A DNA stretch of 64,000 nt from Henriciella sp. GTDB lineage: Bacteria; Pseudomonadota; Alphaproteobacteria; Caulobacterales; Hyphomonadaceae. Shown here piece after piece: positions 25,663 through 34,283 of this stretch. The translations under genes and the position numbers were made by a program. Below the pieces are notes generated by a model. The model made no database searches and was not told the DNA's origin. It saw only the letters and a list, made by a program, of their open reading frames with translations. Numbering within the stretch: the first letter of the stretch is position 1; each line of letters opens with the position of its first letter. The DNA lies in assembly GCA_013214545.1 (NCBI GenBank), contig JABSQB010000008.1, positions 1-64,000 on the forward strand. The letters run 5' to 3'.

Positions 25663-26128
25663 TTTGGCGCTCCAGATCTGTATATCCGTTGTCGATGGCT
25701 TCTCGACGTTCGGCTTTAACCGCGTCCTCAGAAGCCTCCGCGAACCCATCGTCGAGAATGCGGGTCAGCCGAAACGTCTCGAAGATGACGTCCATGTCCG
25801 GCTGCCAGGTGCCTTCACGACGAAAGTACGCTTCATGCGCGTCGCGCCAATATCGATAGGACAGGTCGCCTTCGCCTTCGAGCGCGGCCATTTCCGGCGT
25901 GACGGCGGCGAAGGGCAGGGTCTGCATGTTCACGGTCTCGATCTCACAGACCGGTTGCCCGGCGCTGTTCAGGCAGACCTGACGCTCGCCGATTTCGGCA
26001 TCGGGGCCGTGCACGGCGGCCGAACAGGTGCCGGTTTTGACGCCAGCCACCACCAATGCCGCCAGACGGTCGGCCAGTTCGACACTGGCGCCGAACTTAA
26101 AGGTCTTCAGGCCCTCATATGTCGCCAT
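25655..26128 (-). CDS. ASCH domain protein (DUF984-like)
   Basis: 157 aa from MATYEGLKTFKFGASVE. It matches the ASCH pattern: FKFGASVELADRLAALVVAGVKTGTCSAAV, then a beta-barrel with VCEIETVNMQTLPFAAVTPEMAALEGEGDLSYRYWRDAHEAYFRREG and FETFRLTRIL. ASCH domains resemble PUA domains and are predicted to bind RNA; one relative (YqfB) is an N4-acetylcytidine amidohydrolase. It begins eight bases after pheS ends, in the same transcript. A link to tRNA or a modified nucleoside is attractive but only inferred from context. Confidence 0.85.
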   Translation of the reverse strand: MATYEGLKTFKFGASVELADRLAALVVAGVKTGTCSAAVHGPDAEIGERQVCLNSAGQPVCEIETVNMQTLPFAAVTPEMAALEGEGDLSYRYWRDAHEAYFRREGTWQPDMDVIFETFRLTRILDDGFAEASEDAVKAERREAIDNGYTDLERQNG

Positions 26129-26136
26129 CGCGCCCA

Positions 26137-27210
26137 CTAGCTCAGACCACCGCTGACGCTGGGTGTGAGCCAGGGTTTGAACCCGTAATGACGGGTCCAG
26201 GCTGCATCGGCTTCGAAGTAAGGGCGCAGGTCCGGCATGCCATATTTCAGCATGGCCAGACGATCGATCCCCATACCAAAGGCAAAGCCCTGATACTCGT
26301 CTGGATCGATGCTGCAATTGCGCAGCACGTTCGGATGCACCATGCCGGAGCCGAGAATCTCCATCCAACGGTCACCGGCGCCAATCTCAATCGTCTCGCC
26401 CTTTTTGGTGTACTTCACGTCCATCTCAGCGCTCGGCTCGGTGAACGGGAAGAAGTGCGGGCGGAAGCGGGCATCCACTTCATCGACCTCGAAGAAGGCT
26501 TTGACGAAATCGATCAGGCAGCCTTTCAGGTGGCCCATATGGATGCCTTTCTCGATCACCAGACCTTCAACCTGATGGAACATTGGTGTGTGTGTGGCGT
26601 CCCAGTCATTGCGATAGACCCGGCCCGGCGCAATGATCCGGATCGGCGGCTTCTGATTGGTCATGGTCCGGATCTGGACTGGCGATGTATGCGTGCGCAG
26701 CACTTTTGGATCGCCGCCTTCCGGCGCGTCCATGAAGAACGTGTCGTGCGTTTCGCGCGCCGGGTGACCTTCCGGGAAGTTCAGGGCGGTGAAATTGTGC
26801 CAGTCATCTTCAATGTCCGGGCCTTCAGCGACAGCAAAGCCCATATCGCCGAAAATCGCCGCGACTTCTTCAAAGACCTGCATGACCGGATGTAGCCCGC
26901 CAACCAGTTCTGGCTTCGGCGGCAGGGTCATGTCGAGCTTTTCGGTCGCGACCTGAGCGTCGAGCGCCGCGTCTTCTAACACGACTTTGCGTGCTTCAAC
27001 CGCGTCAGCGACCCGGTTTTTCAGGGCGTTCAGCTTCGGCCCCATTTCCTGACGCTCTTCCGGGCTCATTTGCCCGAGAGTCTTCATCAGGCCGGAAACG
27101 CGGCCCTTCTTGCCAAGCTCAGCCACGCGCACAGCGTCCAGCGCAGCGAGGTCGCCTGCAGCATTGATCGCGTCTAGCGCTTCAGATTCGATGAGTGATG
27201 TGTCGGACAT
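26137..27210 (-). CDS. pheS: Phenylalanyl-tRNA synthetase alpha subunit
   Basis: 357 aa from [15 protein letters not shown]. The N-terminal coiled-coil tRNA-binding arm spans about 1-90. The class II catalytic core has motif 2 in [12 protein letters not shown] and [23 protein letters not shown], and motif 3 in [18 protein letters not shown]. The upstream extension of the frame through a hairpin region is not conserved PheS sequence, so the start at 27210 is preferred; its ribosome site lies within the distal arm of a stem-loop. It is preceded by rplT on the same strand. Confidence 0.97.
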   Translation of the reverse strand: MSDTSLIESEALDAINAAGDLAALDAVRVAELGKKGRVSGLMKTLGQMSPEERQEMGPKLNALKNRVADAVEARKVVLEDAALDAQVATEKLDMTLPPKPELVGGLHPVMQVFEEVAAIFGDMGFAVAEGPDIEDDWHNFTALNFPEGHPARETHDTFFMDAPEGGDPKVLRTHTSPVQIRTMTNQKPPIRIIAPGRVYRNDWDATHTPMFHQVEGLVIEKGIHMGHLKGCLIDFVKAFFEVDEVDARFRPHFFPFTEPSAEMDVKYTKKGETIEIGAGDRWMEILGSGMVHPNVLRNCSIDPDEYQGFAFGMGIDRLAMLKYGMPDLRPYFEADAAWTRHYGFKPWLTPSVSGGLS

Positions 27211-27274
27211 GAAAAGCCCCGTTGGTCGATTTTCAGACAAACGGGGCCATTCCGACCCCGCTTGAAGCGGTCGG
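27211..27274 (-). promoter_or_regulatory. Tandem hairpins in the rplT-pheS gap; the second hides the pheS ribosome site
   Basis: Minus-strand reading. The first hairpin is CCGACCGCTTCAAGCGGGGTCGG (27274-27252). The second has arms GCCCCGTT (27247-27240) and AACGGGGC (27223-27216) with a 16-base loop, then TTTTC and the pheS ATG. The GGGG in the distal arm is the only SD-like element before pheS. The second hairpin plus T-run also looks like a short terminator, so attenuation or translational control are both possible. Confidence 0.6.
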
Positions 27275-27307
27275 ATTAGCGGAGAAAGGCGAAGGTGTGA
27301 ACCGGCT

Positions 27308-27670
27308 TTACGCCAGGGCGGCCTTGGCTTTCTCCACCAGGGCGCCAAAAGCGGCAGGTTCTTTGATCGCCAGATCAGACATGACTTTGCGGTCCATCTC
27401 GATCCCGGCTTTGCCCAGACCGCCGATGAAACGGCTATAAGTCATGTCCGCGTCGTGCTCGCGCACTGCGGCATTGATGCGCTGGATCCACAGGCTGCGG
27501 AAGCTGCGCTTCTTAACTTTGCGGCCGACATAAGCGTACTGGCCAGCTTTCCAGACCGCAGACGTGGCGGTGCGGAACTGCTTCGAACGCGCGCCGCGAT
27601 AACCTTTGGCGGCCTTCAGGATTTTCTTGTGACGTGCCTTTGCTGGCACTTTATTACGTGAACGGGCCAT
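27308..27670 (-). CDS. rplT: 50S ribosomal protein L20
   Basis: 120 aa of standard length. [32 protein letters not shown] and [28 protein letters not shown] are characteristic. L20 assembles early on 23S rRNA and, in several bacteria, represses its own operon. It follows rpmI by 35 bases in the conserved infC-rpmI-rplT order. Confidence 0.98.
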   Translation of the reverse strand: MARSRNKVPAKARHKKILKAAKGYRGARSKQFRTATSAVWKAGQYAYVGRKVKKRSFRSLWIQRINAAVREHDADMTYSRFIGGLGKAGIEMDRKVMSDLAIKEPAAFGALVEKAKAALA

Positions 27671-27705
27671 GGGGAGGCTCCTTCCTACAAATTCGGTTCA
27701 GATCT

Positions 27706-27912
27706 CTATTTCAGGCCGTTCGGCAGAAACTTTTTGATGACACGCTGGGTGTCCGCCTTGGCGACGACTTCAGTGCCGCGGTTCTGGCGAATATATTTCC
27801 CGTTGTGGCTGATCAGACGGTGGCGCTTGCCGGCCACGCCGTGCTTCAGTTTTCCAGAAGCCGTGATCTTGAACCGCTTTGCAGCGGCCTTCTTGGTCTT
27901 CATCTTCGGCAT
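27706..27912 (-). CDS. rpmI: 50S ribosomal protein L35
   Basis: 68 aa, typical length, with MPKMKTKKAAAKRFKITASGKLKHG and KRHRLISHNGKYIRQNRGT. Highly basic. It sits between infC and rplT, as in most bacteria. A 135-base gap separates it from infC. Confidence 0.98.
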   Translation of the reverse strand: MPKMKTKKAAAKRFKITASGKLKHGVAGKRHRLISHNGKYIRQNRGTEVVAKADTQRVIKKFLPNGLK

Positions 27913-28047
27913 TTCGATCTCCTGTCGAGCGCGAGGCTCTTAAGTTAGTCATTAGAGCGACAAGGCATGCCGTTTTCGGCCCGGCCGCTGCGGAAGCGCG
28001 GGTTTAAGCGCAAATGGGATTGGAAATCAAGCTCTGTGAGTCAGCGT

Positions 28048-28590
28048 TTAACGCGGTGACATCACCATGGTCATCTGGCGGCCTTCAAGCTTCGGCTCGA
28101 GTTCGACTTTCATCTGCTCGTCAAACTCTTCTTTCACCCGGTTCAGCACTTCCATGCCGAGATGCTGGTGCGCCATTTCACGGCCGCGGAAGCGCAGCGT
28201 GATTTTGACCTTGTCGCCCTTTTCGAAGAATTCAGCGATCTTGCGCGCTTTCACTTCGTAATCGTGATTGTCGATGTTCGGGCGGAACTTGATCTCTTTC
28301 AGTTCCTGGGTCTTCTGCTTCTTCTTGGCAGCAGCTTTCTTCTTCTGCGCTTCATAGCGCATCTTGCCATAGTCAACGATCTTACAGACCGGGACCTCTT
28401 GATTTGGGGAGACTTCCACAAGGTCCATTCCGGCTTCGCGGGCAGCGTCCAGAGCTGCGTCGATGGGCATTTCGCCTTGTTTTTCGCCATTCTCGTCAAT
28501 GAGAAGGACGCGTTCGGCGCGAATGTCGCGATTGGTGCGAGGGCCGGTAGGTTTGGCGCGCTCGGGGCGGCCGTATGGTCTGCGTGCTAT
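28048..28590 (-). CDS. infC: Translation initiation factor IF-3, with an AUA start codon
   Basis: The conserved IF-3 N-domain begins well upstream of the first usable ATG (28470). The frame stays open for 40 more codons, reading [21 protein letters not shown] and then [15 protein letters not shown], a normal alphaproteobacterial IF-3 N-terminus. The codon at its head is ATA (28590-28588), and AAGGAG lies seven bases before it. The protein would then be 180 aa, the usual size. The C-domain ([37 protein letters not shown]) is intact. IF-3 rejects non-AUG/GUG/UUG starts, so an abnormal start codon is the known basis of infC autoregulation (AUU in E. coli). Confidence 0.93.
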   Translation of the reverse strand: MARRPYGRPERAKPTGPRTNRDIRAERVLLIDENGEKQGEMPIDAALDAAREAGMDLVEVSPNQEVPVCKIVDYGKMRYEAQKKKAAAKKKQKTQELKEIKFRPNIDNHDYEVKARKIAEFFEKGDKVKITLRFRGREMAHQHLGMEVLNRVKEEFDEQMKVELEPKLEGRQMTMVMSPR

Positions 28591-28644
28591 GGCTAATCTC
28601 CTTTGGTTGCCAGTGTTTGCGCTAGTAATATGCCTCTGTTTGGC

Positions 28645-29835
28645 TTAATTTTCAACTGACGCCGTGTTCTGAAGCAGCCGCGCATACACGTTTATTGTCG
28701 CGGTTTGAAGCTGCTTTTTGCTGAAATGTTCGCGGACATATGCCTGACCAGCGCGTCCCATGGCGTCGCGGGCCTCGGGCCTGAGATTGGCGAGCGTGCG
28801 GATACAGGCCGTCAGAGCAGGGACGGAGCCCGGTTCTGCGCGCGTGCCTGTCTCGCCTTCAATGACGGTTTCGCGCTGCCCGCCATGGTCGGCGACAATG
28901 ACGGGCTTGGCCATGGCAGAGGCTTCTGCCGCGACCCGTCCAAACGCTTCCGGACGCGTCGACGGCGCGACGACGACATCAGCGGCCAAATAAGCGGCTG
29001 GCATATCCGTCGTATGGCCGACAATTGAGACCGTACCGCCCAGCTTGTGATGGATGATCTTGTCTTCCAGCTCGGTCACATAGCCTTTGCGGCCCTGATC
29101 ATCGCCGGCGAGCACCAGATGGATACGGTCGCGCTCTGCGGCGTCGAGCGCGCCCAGCGCATCGATCGCCAGTGACTGGCCTTTCCAACTCGTCAAACGC
29201 CCCGGCAGCACGAAAATCAGCCGCGCGTCGCCTGCTTCAATCTGCCAGTCGAGCTTGAGGGTCTGAACCCGTTCCTCACTCACGTTCTCAGGATCGAAAG
29301 CAGCAAAATCAACGCCGCGCGGAATCGTGATGATCTTATCCGCAGGCGTTTCGTGGATTTCCATCACATGCGCTGCTGTCCATTTGGAATTGGCGATCAC
29401 CAGATCCCCGCGCGCCATCACCGAATTGTAGCGCTTCTTGAGCCCGCTGCGACCGCTATAGGCGCCGTGATAAGTCGTGACGAAGGGCGTCTCGGTTCGC
29501 TTGGCGGCGACATAGGCGCTCCAGGCCGGTGCGCGCGAACGCGCATGGATCAGGCTGACTTTTTCGTCGGCGACGATGGCCTCAATCAGGCGCGTATTCT
29601 TGCGAATGGTAAGCGGGTTCTTGCTCGCTGCGTTCATCTGGATCAGCTCGCCGCCAGCCACTTTCAAAGCGTCTTCCAGACGTCCGCCTGCGCTTGCGAC
29701 CAGGGCGCGGCCACCGGCGCCAGTAATCGCTTCGGCCATTTCGACCGTCGTACGCTCCGCCCCGCCTGCACTCAGGTCAGGGATGACTTGCAGGATCGTT
29801 TGCCCGCTCAGGTCTGGCCACGCAGATTCGCTCAT
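28645..29835 (-). CDS. Glycosyltransferase family 4
   Basis: 396 aa with the GT-B two-domain fold. The N-terminal domain has VIPDLSAGGAERTTVEMAEAI and HARSRAPAWSAY. The C-terminal GT4 nucleotide-sugar domain has VLPGRLTSWKGQSLAIDAL, VSIVGHT and VVAPSTRPEAFGRVAAEASAMAKPVIVADHGG, which carries the EX7E-type motif. Acceptor and sugar unknown; lipopolysaccharide or envelope glycan synthesis is usual. It lies 54 bases upstream of the infC start on the same strand, so infC may have its own promoter. It is divergent from the alpha/beta hydrolase gene at 29928. Confidence 0.92.
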   Translation of the reverse strand: MSESAWPDLSGQTILQVIPDLSAGGAERTTVEMAEAITGAGGRALVASAGGRLEDALKVAGGELIQMNAASKNPLTIRKNTRLIEAIVADEKVSLIHARSRAPAWSAYVAAKRTETPFVTTYHGAYSGRSGLKKRYNSVMARGDLVIANSKWTAAHVMEIHETPADKIITIPRGVDFAAFDPENVSEERVQTLKLDWQIEAGDARLIFVLPGRLTSWKGQSLAIDALGALDAAERDRIHLVLAGDDQGRKGYVTELEDKIIHHKLGGTVSIVGHTTDMPAAYLAADVVVAPSTRPEAFGRVAAEASAMAKPVIVADHGGQRETVIEGETGTRAEPGSVPALTACIRTLANLRPEARDAMGRAGQAYVREHFSKKQLQTATINVYARLLQNTASVEN

Positions 29836-29927
29836 CTGGCGAGTGTGACTGATTTGGCGCCTTATTGAAACGAAGAAGTTGCCAGTCGCGGCGAGCAGTT
29901 GCAGTAGAGGGGCAAAGGAGCGCCAGA

Positions 29928-30680
29928 ATGGACCATCAGGATTTCGTCTCGCCGCAAGGCCGCCGGCTCGCTTATCGCTTCTCGGCGCCGAAGACGGGGC
30001 TGACCTATGTCTGGCTGTCAGGCTTCAAGTCGGACATGACGGGCACCAAAGTCACGGTGCTGGAGGACTGGGCGAAAGCGCAAGGCCATGGCTTCCTCGC
30101 CTTTGACTATTCCGGGCACGGCGTCTCTGGCGGCGATTTTGAAGAGGGGACGATTTCTGCCTGGCGTGAGGACGCACTCGCAGCGATCGAAGGGCTCACC
30201 TCTGGCGCACTGGTGCTGGTCGGCTCCAGCATGGGCGGCTGGATGGCTTTGCTTTCTGCACTCGCCCTGAAACCCCGCGTCGCCGCCATGGTCCTGATCG
30301 CCCCGGCGCCAGACTTCACGCAAAAGCTGATGTGGCCGGAGTTCAGCGCCGAGCAACAGACTGAGATCATGGAGCAGGGGCGCACTTTGCGGCCATCAGA
30401 CTATGGCGATCCATACCCGATCACGCGCGACCTGATTGAAGATGGCAAACAATGGGCCTTGCTGGATGCGCCGATTGGTCTGACCTGTCCGATCCGGATC
30501 CTGCAAGGGATGCAGGACTCGGACGTGCCCTGGCAGCACGCGTTCAAACTGGTCGACGCGTTGACCAGCGAAGACCTTGTTTTCTCCCTGATCAAGGACG
30601 GCGATCACCGCTTGTCCCGCGACCATGACATTGCGCGCCTCGTCGCGACGTGCGGAGAGCTGGCGGATTTGGTTGGGTAA
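29928..30680 (+). CDS. Alpha/beta hydrolase
   Basis: 250 aa from the ATG seven bases after AAAGGAG. The fold's landmarks are YVWLSGFKSDMTGTK, AFDYSGHGVSGG, the nucleophile elbow GSSMGGW (VLVGSSMGGWMALL), the acid region in ILQGMQDSDVPWQHA and the catalytic His in KDGDHRLSRD. This pattern is close to bacterial relatives of the mitochondrial hydrolase ABHD10 and small carboxyl/thioesterases. Cytoplasmic, no signal peptide. Confidence 0.9.
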   Translation: MDHQDFVSPQGRRLAYRFSAPKTGLTYVWLSGFKSDMTGTKVTVLEDWAKAQGHGFLAFDYSGHGVSGGDFEEGTISAWREDALAAIEGLTSGALVLVGSSMGGWMALLSALALKPRVAAMVLIAPAPDFTQKLMWPEFSAEQQTEIMEQGRTLRPSDYGDPYPITRDLIEDGKQWALLDAPIGLTCPIRILQGMQDSDVPWQHAFKLVDALTSEDLVFSLIKDGDHRLSRDHDIARLVATCGELADLVG

Positions 30681-30758
30681 TGGGCGCGGGGCTGTTTGCG
30701 CATTAAAGCAGACCTAACACTCGCTTCCCTCTTAAAAATCGACACAAGCACCCCTACA

Positions 30759-30773
30759 TATCGTTAAACGATA
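30759..30773. promoter_or_regulatory. Perfect 15-base palindrome before the GPP34 gene
   Basis: TATCGTTAAACGATA, with seven-base arms around a central A, in an AT-rich promoter region 21 bases before the tandem ATG start codons. It is a likely operator for an unidentified regulator. Confidence 0.5.
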
Positions 30774-30794
30774 ATTTTAGTCTAGGGACATATG

Positions 30795-31472
30795 ATGTCA
30801 ATCTCGCTAACTCTTCCACAATCCTTACTGTTACTGTCGCTGAAAGATGAGAGCGGTCGTCCTCAGGCCAGCTTCTACAAACCCGCGATCGCAGGTGCCG
30901 GTATCTCTGAACTGTTGTTGCGCGGTTCGCTTCAATTGACGGATGACAAAAAACCTAAACTCGTCGCAGCGTCTAAATCTACCAGCCAAGGTCCGTTTCT
31001 CGATCTGATATTGACGCAAATTTCCGCGGATAAAAAACAGCGCGATATGCAATCTTGGACCACAAAGCTGGCCAGCCACAAATCACTCGTTCCTGTGCTC
31101 GCCGAGGAGCTTCGTAAGCTCGGCGCTGTGACGAAACAAACATCCAAACTGTTTGGACTCTTCACGCTCACCTCATGGCCCGAAGCGTCGCCTAAACTGG
31201 AGTCTAATCTCAAGGTTCAATTGAAAGAGGCAATCGCTGGCACCGGTGAAGTTGAAGACCGTCTTAGCGTCATCATCGCGCTTGCAAAATCTGCTGACGT
31301 TTTGCGACATAACTTTGACCGGGGCTTTTTGAAATCCAACGCTCAGCGGATCAAAGCCATTGCCGATGGAGAGCTACTCGCAACAGGCGCCACCGAAGCG
31401 GCCATCAAAGCTGCGAAAGCGGCAATCACAGCCACCATCGTCGTCGCCGCTGTGGCTCCAACCGTCACCTAA
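30795..31472 (+). CDS. GPP34 (GOLPH3-like) family protein
   Basis: 225 aa from the second of two tandem ATGs; AGGGA lies just upstream. The Golgi phosphoprotein 3 pattern is recognisable: LTLPQSLLLLSLKDESGR, AIAGAGISELLLRGSLQL, a helical middle, and LAKSADVLRHNFD with AAIKAAKAAITATIVVAAVAPTVT at the end. In eukaryotes GOLPH3 binds phosphatidylinositol-4-phosphate; bacterial members have no established role, though some actinobacterial ones are tied to lipids. Codon use is less GC-rich than in neighbours. It stands alone between an alpha/beta hydrolase and a long non-coding stretch. Confidence 0.85.
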   Translation: MSISLTLPQSLLLLSLKDESGRPQASFYKPAIAGAGISELLLRGSLQLTDDKKPKLVAASKSTSQGPFLDLILTQISADKKQRDMQSWTTKLASHKSLVPVLAEELRKLGAVTKQTSKLFGLFTLTSWPEASPKLESNLKVQLKEAIAGTGEVEDRLSVIIALAKSADVLRHNFDRGFLKSNAQRIKAIADGELLATGATEAAIKAAKAAITATIVVAAVAPTVT

Positions 31473-31992
31473 TCCTGGACACATTACTGACCCTCCCAAT
31501 ACTTCGCAGAGCATGACGAGCGAGTCCGACACGGTCTTATGTCCACTCCTGACCGAAACCAGCCCCCAATCCCCCAGCTTTTCCCGTCTCAATCCCCACC
31601 CTTCGAAACCCGCGTATACTTCGTCCCATCTCCCCTTGGTGAAGGGCTGGTCTGGAACGGCTTGGCAGGGGAGGAGAGCGGTGGTCGCGTGGCTTGGCTT
31701 GGGGAGCTGTACCCTTTGCTCGGTAGCGCGCCTGGCCGGTGCTCATAAATCCTGGTCCCCACGGCCAGGCTACGAAAGACGTAAGACAGAAGGCCCCCCA
31801 GGTGGTGCTTGGTCCAGGTGATCAAGGCCTAACGCATGACAAACAGCCGCCGCAGGCGCGTCTGATCCAGGCGCTATACGCCGTCTCGAGAGAGCGGCAG
31901 TTCCCTTCGCGTTTGTCTCAGACGCGCCTAGCCTTTCTAACGCCTCAGGGTTTCGGCTCGTGAGGGGTTTCGTGCTGCCTGCTCCCTTTAGC

Positions 31993-32019
31993 CTCATCCT
32001 GAGCCTGTCGAAGGACGAG
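31993..32019 (+). repeat. REP-like 27-base element, copy 3
   Basis: Reads CTCATCCTGAGCCTG followed by TCGAAGGACGAG, differing from copy 2 by one base. It forms an inverted pair with copy 4, 33 bases away. Confidence 0.9.
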
Positions 32020-32052
32020 GCGGGCTTGATGCAAATGCCAAGGCGCACGGCC

Positions 32053-32079
32053 CTCGTCCTTCGACAAGCTCAGGATGAG
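32053..32079 (-). repeat. REP-like 27-base element, copy 4
   Basis: Reads CTCGTCCTTCGACAAG followed by CTCAGGATGAG, the exact reverse complement of copy 2. With copy 3 it can form a long hairpin 27 bases beyond the lysK stop codon and may end lysK transcripts. Confidence 0.9.
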
Positions 32080-32105
32080 GCCTGAGGGAGTTTGGGGTGC
32101 TCGCG

Positions 32106-33692
32106 CTACCGCGCTAACGCATCCTCTATAAGCTTCGCCGTTTCTTCCACGCCGTAAAGCGCGATGAAGCCGCCAAAGCGCGGGCCCTGGCTTTGGCCGA
32201 GCAGGACTTCATAGAGCGCCTGGAACCAGCCGCGCAGATTCTCAAACGCGTGTTCCTTGCCGACGCTGAAGGTCAGCGTTTGCAGCTCGCCCTGATCGAC
32301 AGGATCGTCCCAGGCGCGTAGGCGGGCGGCGAGGTCGGCCATGGCGGCGCGTTCCTGATCATCCGGGGCGCGATAGGATTTGGTCGGCTCCACGAAGTCG
32401 CGATAATAGGCCATGGCATAACCTGCCAGCCGGTCGAGCAGCGGGTGCGTCTCAGCCGATGCGCCAGGGGCGTAGCGCGAGATATAGCCCCACAGCTGCT
32501 CGCGGTTTTCAGCATTTGCGACGCTGACCAGATTGAGCAGCAGCGCAAAGCTGACCGGTGAGGTCTCCGCCGGCGGGTGGCCGCCATGAATGTGCCAGAC
32601 CGGATTTTCGACCTGGCGCTTGGCTTCCTCGTCCGGGTATTTCTCAAGGAAGGTCAGATACTCGTCGACCGCTTTCGGGATGACGTCGAAATACAGCTTC
32701 TTGGCCACGCGCGGCTTCTGGAACTGGTACAACGACAGGCTCTCTTGCGGCGCATATTTCAGCCATTCCTCGACCGCGATGCCGTTGCCCTTGGTCTTGG
32801 AGATTTTGGTCCCATGCTCATCGAGGAAGAGTTCATAGACATATTGCTGCGGCGGCTGCACACCAAGGATCCGGCAGATCTTGGAATAGATCGGGGCATT
32901 GTCCTGATGGTCCTTGCCGAACATTTCAAAGTCGACGCCGAGCGCCGCCCAGCGCATGCCGAAATCCGGCTTCCATTGCAGCTTGGTATTGCCACCCGTC
33001 ACTTCCATGGTGACGTCCGTGCCGTCTTCATCTTCGAACGTGATGGTCCCGGCTTTCGGGTCCGTGGCTTTCATCGGCACATAAAGCACGCGGCCGGTCG
33101 TCGGCGAGATTGGCAGGAAGGGCGAATAGGTCGCCTGTCGCTCTGCGCCCAGCGTCGGCAGCATCACGGCCATGATGTCATCGAACTTCTCCAGGGCCCG
33201 CAGCAGCATCGGATCGAACGTGCCGTTCTTGTAGCAATCCGTCGCCGAAAGGAACTCATATTCAAACCCAAAACTGTCCAGGAAGGCGCACAGCCGCGCC
33301 CCCATATGGGCGCCATAACTGTCATGAGTCCCGAACGGATCTGGCACGTCGGTCAGTGGCTTTTGCAGGTATTCTTCGAGGCTTTCCGGATTAGGCACTG
33401 TCGGCGGCACTTTGCGCATGCCGTCCATATCATCAGAGATGCAGATCAGCTTGGTTTCATAGTCGCCGCCGGTCAGCGCTTCGAAAGCGGTCTTGACCAT
33501 GGTCGTGCGCACGACTTCGCCAAACGTGCCGATATGCGGCAGGCCGGACGGGCCATAGCCGGTCTCGAAGACGATGGGCCCCTGTTTCGGTTTGCCCTGT
33601 TTCTCCATATTGCGCAGGCGTTTCAGCAAGGCGCGCGCTTGTTCAAACGGCCAGGCTTTTGCGGTTTCTGCGAGAGATTGGAGATCGCTCAT
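32106..33692 (-). CDS. lysK: Lysyl-tRNA synthetase, class I
   Basis: 528 aa with Rossmann class I signatures: [14 protein letters not shown] (HIGH) near residues 48-61 and KISKTKGNG (KMSKS) near 295-303. The middle has [20 protein letters not shown] and [12 protein letters not shown], as in archaeal and alphaproteobacterial LysRS-I. The full length and a C-terminal alpha-helix cage domain are present. Class I LysRS replaces the class II enzyme in most alphaproteobacteria. Upstream sequence holds a promoter that probably serves the divergent HTH pair instead. Confidence 0.97.
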   Translation of the reverse strand: MSDLQSLAETAKAWPFEQARALLKRLRNMEKQGKPKQGPIVFETGYGPSGLPHIGTFGEVVRTTMVKTAFEALTGGDYETKLICISDDMDGMRKVPPTVPNPESLEEYLQKPLTDVPDPFGTHDSYGAHMGARLCAFLDSFGFEYEFLSATDCYKNGTFDPMLLRALEKFDDIMAVMLPTLGAERQATYSPFLPISPTTGRVLYVPMKATDPKAGTITFEDEDGTDVTMEVTGGNTKLQWKPDFGMRWAALGVDFEMFGKDHQDNAPIYSKICRILGVQPPQQYVYELFLDEHGTKISKTKGNGIAVEEWLKYAPQESLSLYQFQKPRVAKKLYFDVIPKAVDEYLTFLEKYPDEEAKRQVENPVWHIHGGHPPAETSPVSFALLLNLVSVANAENREQLWGYISRYAPGASAETHPLLDRLAGYAMAYYRDFVEPTKSYRAPDDQERAAMADLAARLRAWDDPVDQGELQTLTFSVGKEHAFENLRGWFQALYEVLLGQSQGPRFGGFIALYGVEETAKLIEDALAR

Positions 33693-33789
33693 CGGTTCAG
33701 GGCTCCTTGTTCAAGGGCCGGGAGGTATCACTCTCAAAGCTGCTGTCAAAGGGCGATTGGCGGAAGGGTGTAGATTTTTGTTAAAAATA

Positions 33790-33819
33790 TTTGACATGTC
33801 AAAAATGTTTTACTACATG
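33790..33819 (+). promoter_or_regulatory. Promoter with an overlapping palindromic operator for the XRE pair
   Basis: TTTGACATGTCAAA (33790-33803) is a perfect 14-base palindrome whose left half contains the -35 TTGACA (33791-33796). TACATG at 33814-33819 is the -10, 17 bases away. A further half-site TTTTTGACATT occurs at 33834-33844. A repressor bound here would block RNA polymerase, and the downstream XRE gene is the natural candidate. Confidence 0.6.
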
Positions 33820-33857
33820 CGCTGTGTACAAGATTTTTGACATTCAGGAGATCTGTT

Positions 33858-34280
33858 TTGACATTTCATGAGAAGCTCGCATGGGTGATGATGGCGGTGA
33901 CCGGCTTGGTTGGGTTCTGGTACGGCCAGGACGTCATCACCGCATCGCGGGATATTGAAGGCACGGTAGGGCCGGATATCGCGCTGATATCCTTTTCGAC
34001 GATTGTCCTCGTCGGGGCCGCGATTGTTTCATCGATTGTTTTCGCGGCCTTGGACGAGACGACGGATCCCGGCCTGGAAGACGAACGCGATCGCGCCGTA
34101 TTTTCCAGAGCCGGCAACATATCCGGGTGGGTGCTCAGTGTCTGCGCCATTGGCGGGCTGTGGCACTACTATTTCCACGCGGATGGCAACGCGCTGTTCC
34201 ATATGGTGGTCGGGGCCATGTTTGTCGCAACCATTGTCGATTTTGCCCTGCAGATTGCGTTCTACCGCCGGGGAGGCTGA
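33858..34280 (+). CDS. Small integral membrane protein paired with an XRE regulator
   Basis: 140 aa from a TTG start with AGGAG seven bases upstream; another TTG seven codons earlier is in frame but has no ribosome site. Four hydrophobic helices are visible (about 8-25, 40-62, 85-105, 112-133) with a charged loop DETTDPGLEDERDRAV between helices 2 and 3. This layout, immediately followed by a 72 aa HTH protein of the YozG type, is a recurring bacterial pair (DUF2178-like membrane protein plus XRE) of unknown function. Confidence 0.75.
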   Translation: MTFHEKLAWVMMAVTGLVGFWYGQDVITASRDIEGTVGPDIALISFSTIVLVGAAIVSSIVFAALDETTDPGLEDERDRAVFSRAGNISGWVLSVCAIGGLWHYYFHADGNALFHMVVGAMFVATIVDFALQIAFYRRGG

Positions 34281-34283
34281 TCC

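Larger units (their letters stand above)
31473..32105. other. 633-base region without a supportable gene
   Basis: Short open frames exist but none has family resemblance, coding bias or a ribosome site. The stretch holds three inverted repeats: CTCCCCT/AGGGGAG (31630-31636 and 31667-31673), GCCTGGCC/GGCCAGGC (31731-31738 and 31764-31771), and the REP-like pair at 31993-32079. It separates the convergent GPP34 and lysK genes and may be a repeat-accumulating or formerly coding region. Confidence 0.6.

Noticed and set aside
27275-27330. A possible Phe-rich leader for pheS: a frame between rplT and pheS reads T-F-A-F-L-R-stop
   Set aside because: Only two Phe codons and no ATG, GTG or TTG in frame before them; the frame passes back through the rplT end.
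31360-31821. A 153-codon frame spanning the end of the GPP34 gene and the repeat-rich gap
   Set aside because: Overlaps the GPP34 gene in another frame, is Pro/Ser-rich without pattern and lacks a ribosome site.
32577-33773. A 398-codon plus-strand frame opposite lysK
   Set aside because: Antisense shadow of a conserved synthetase with no family resemblance.
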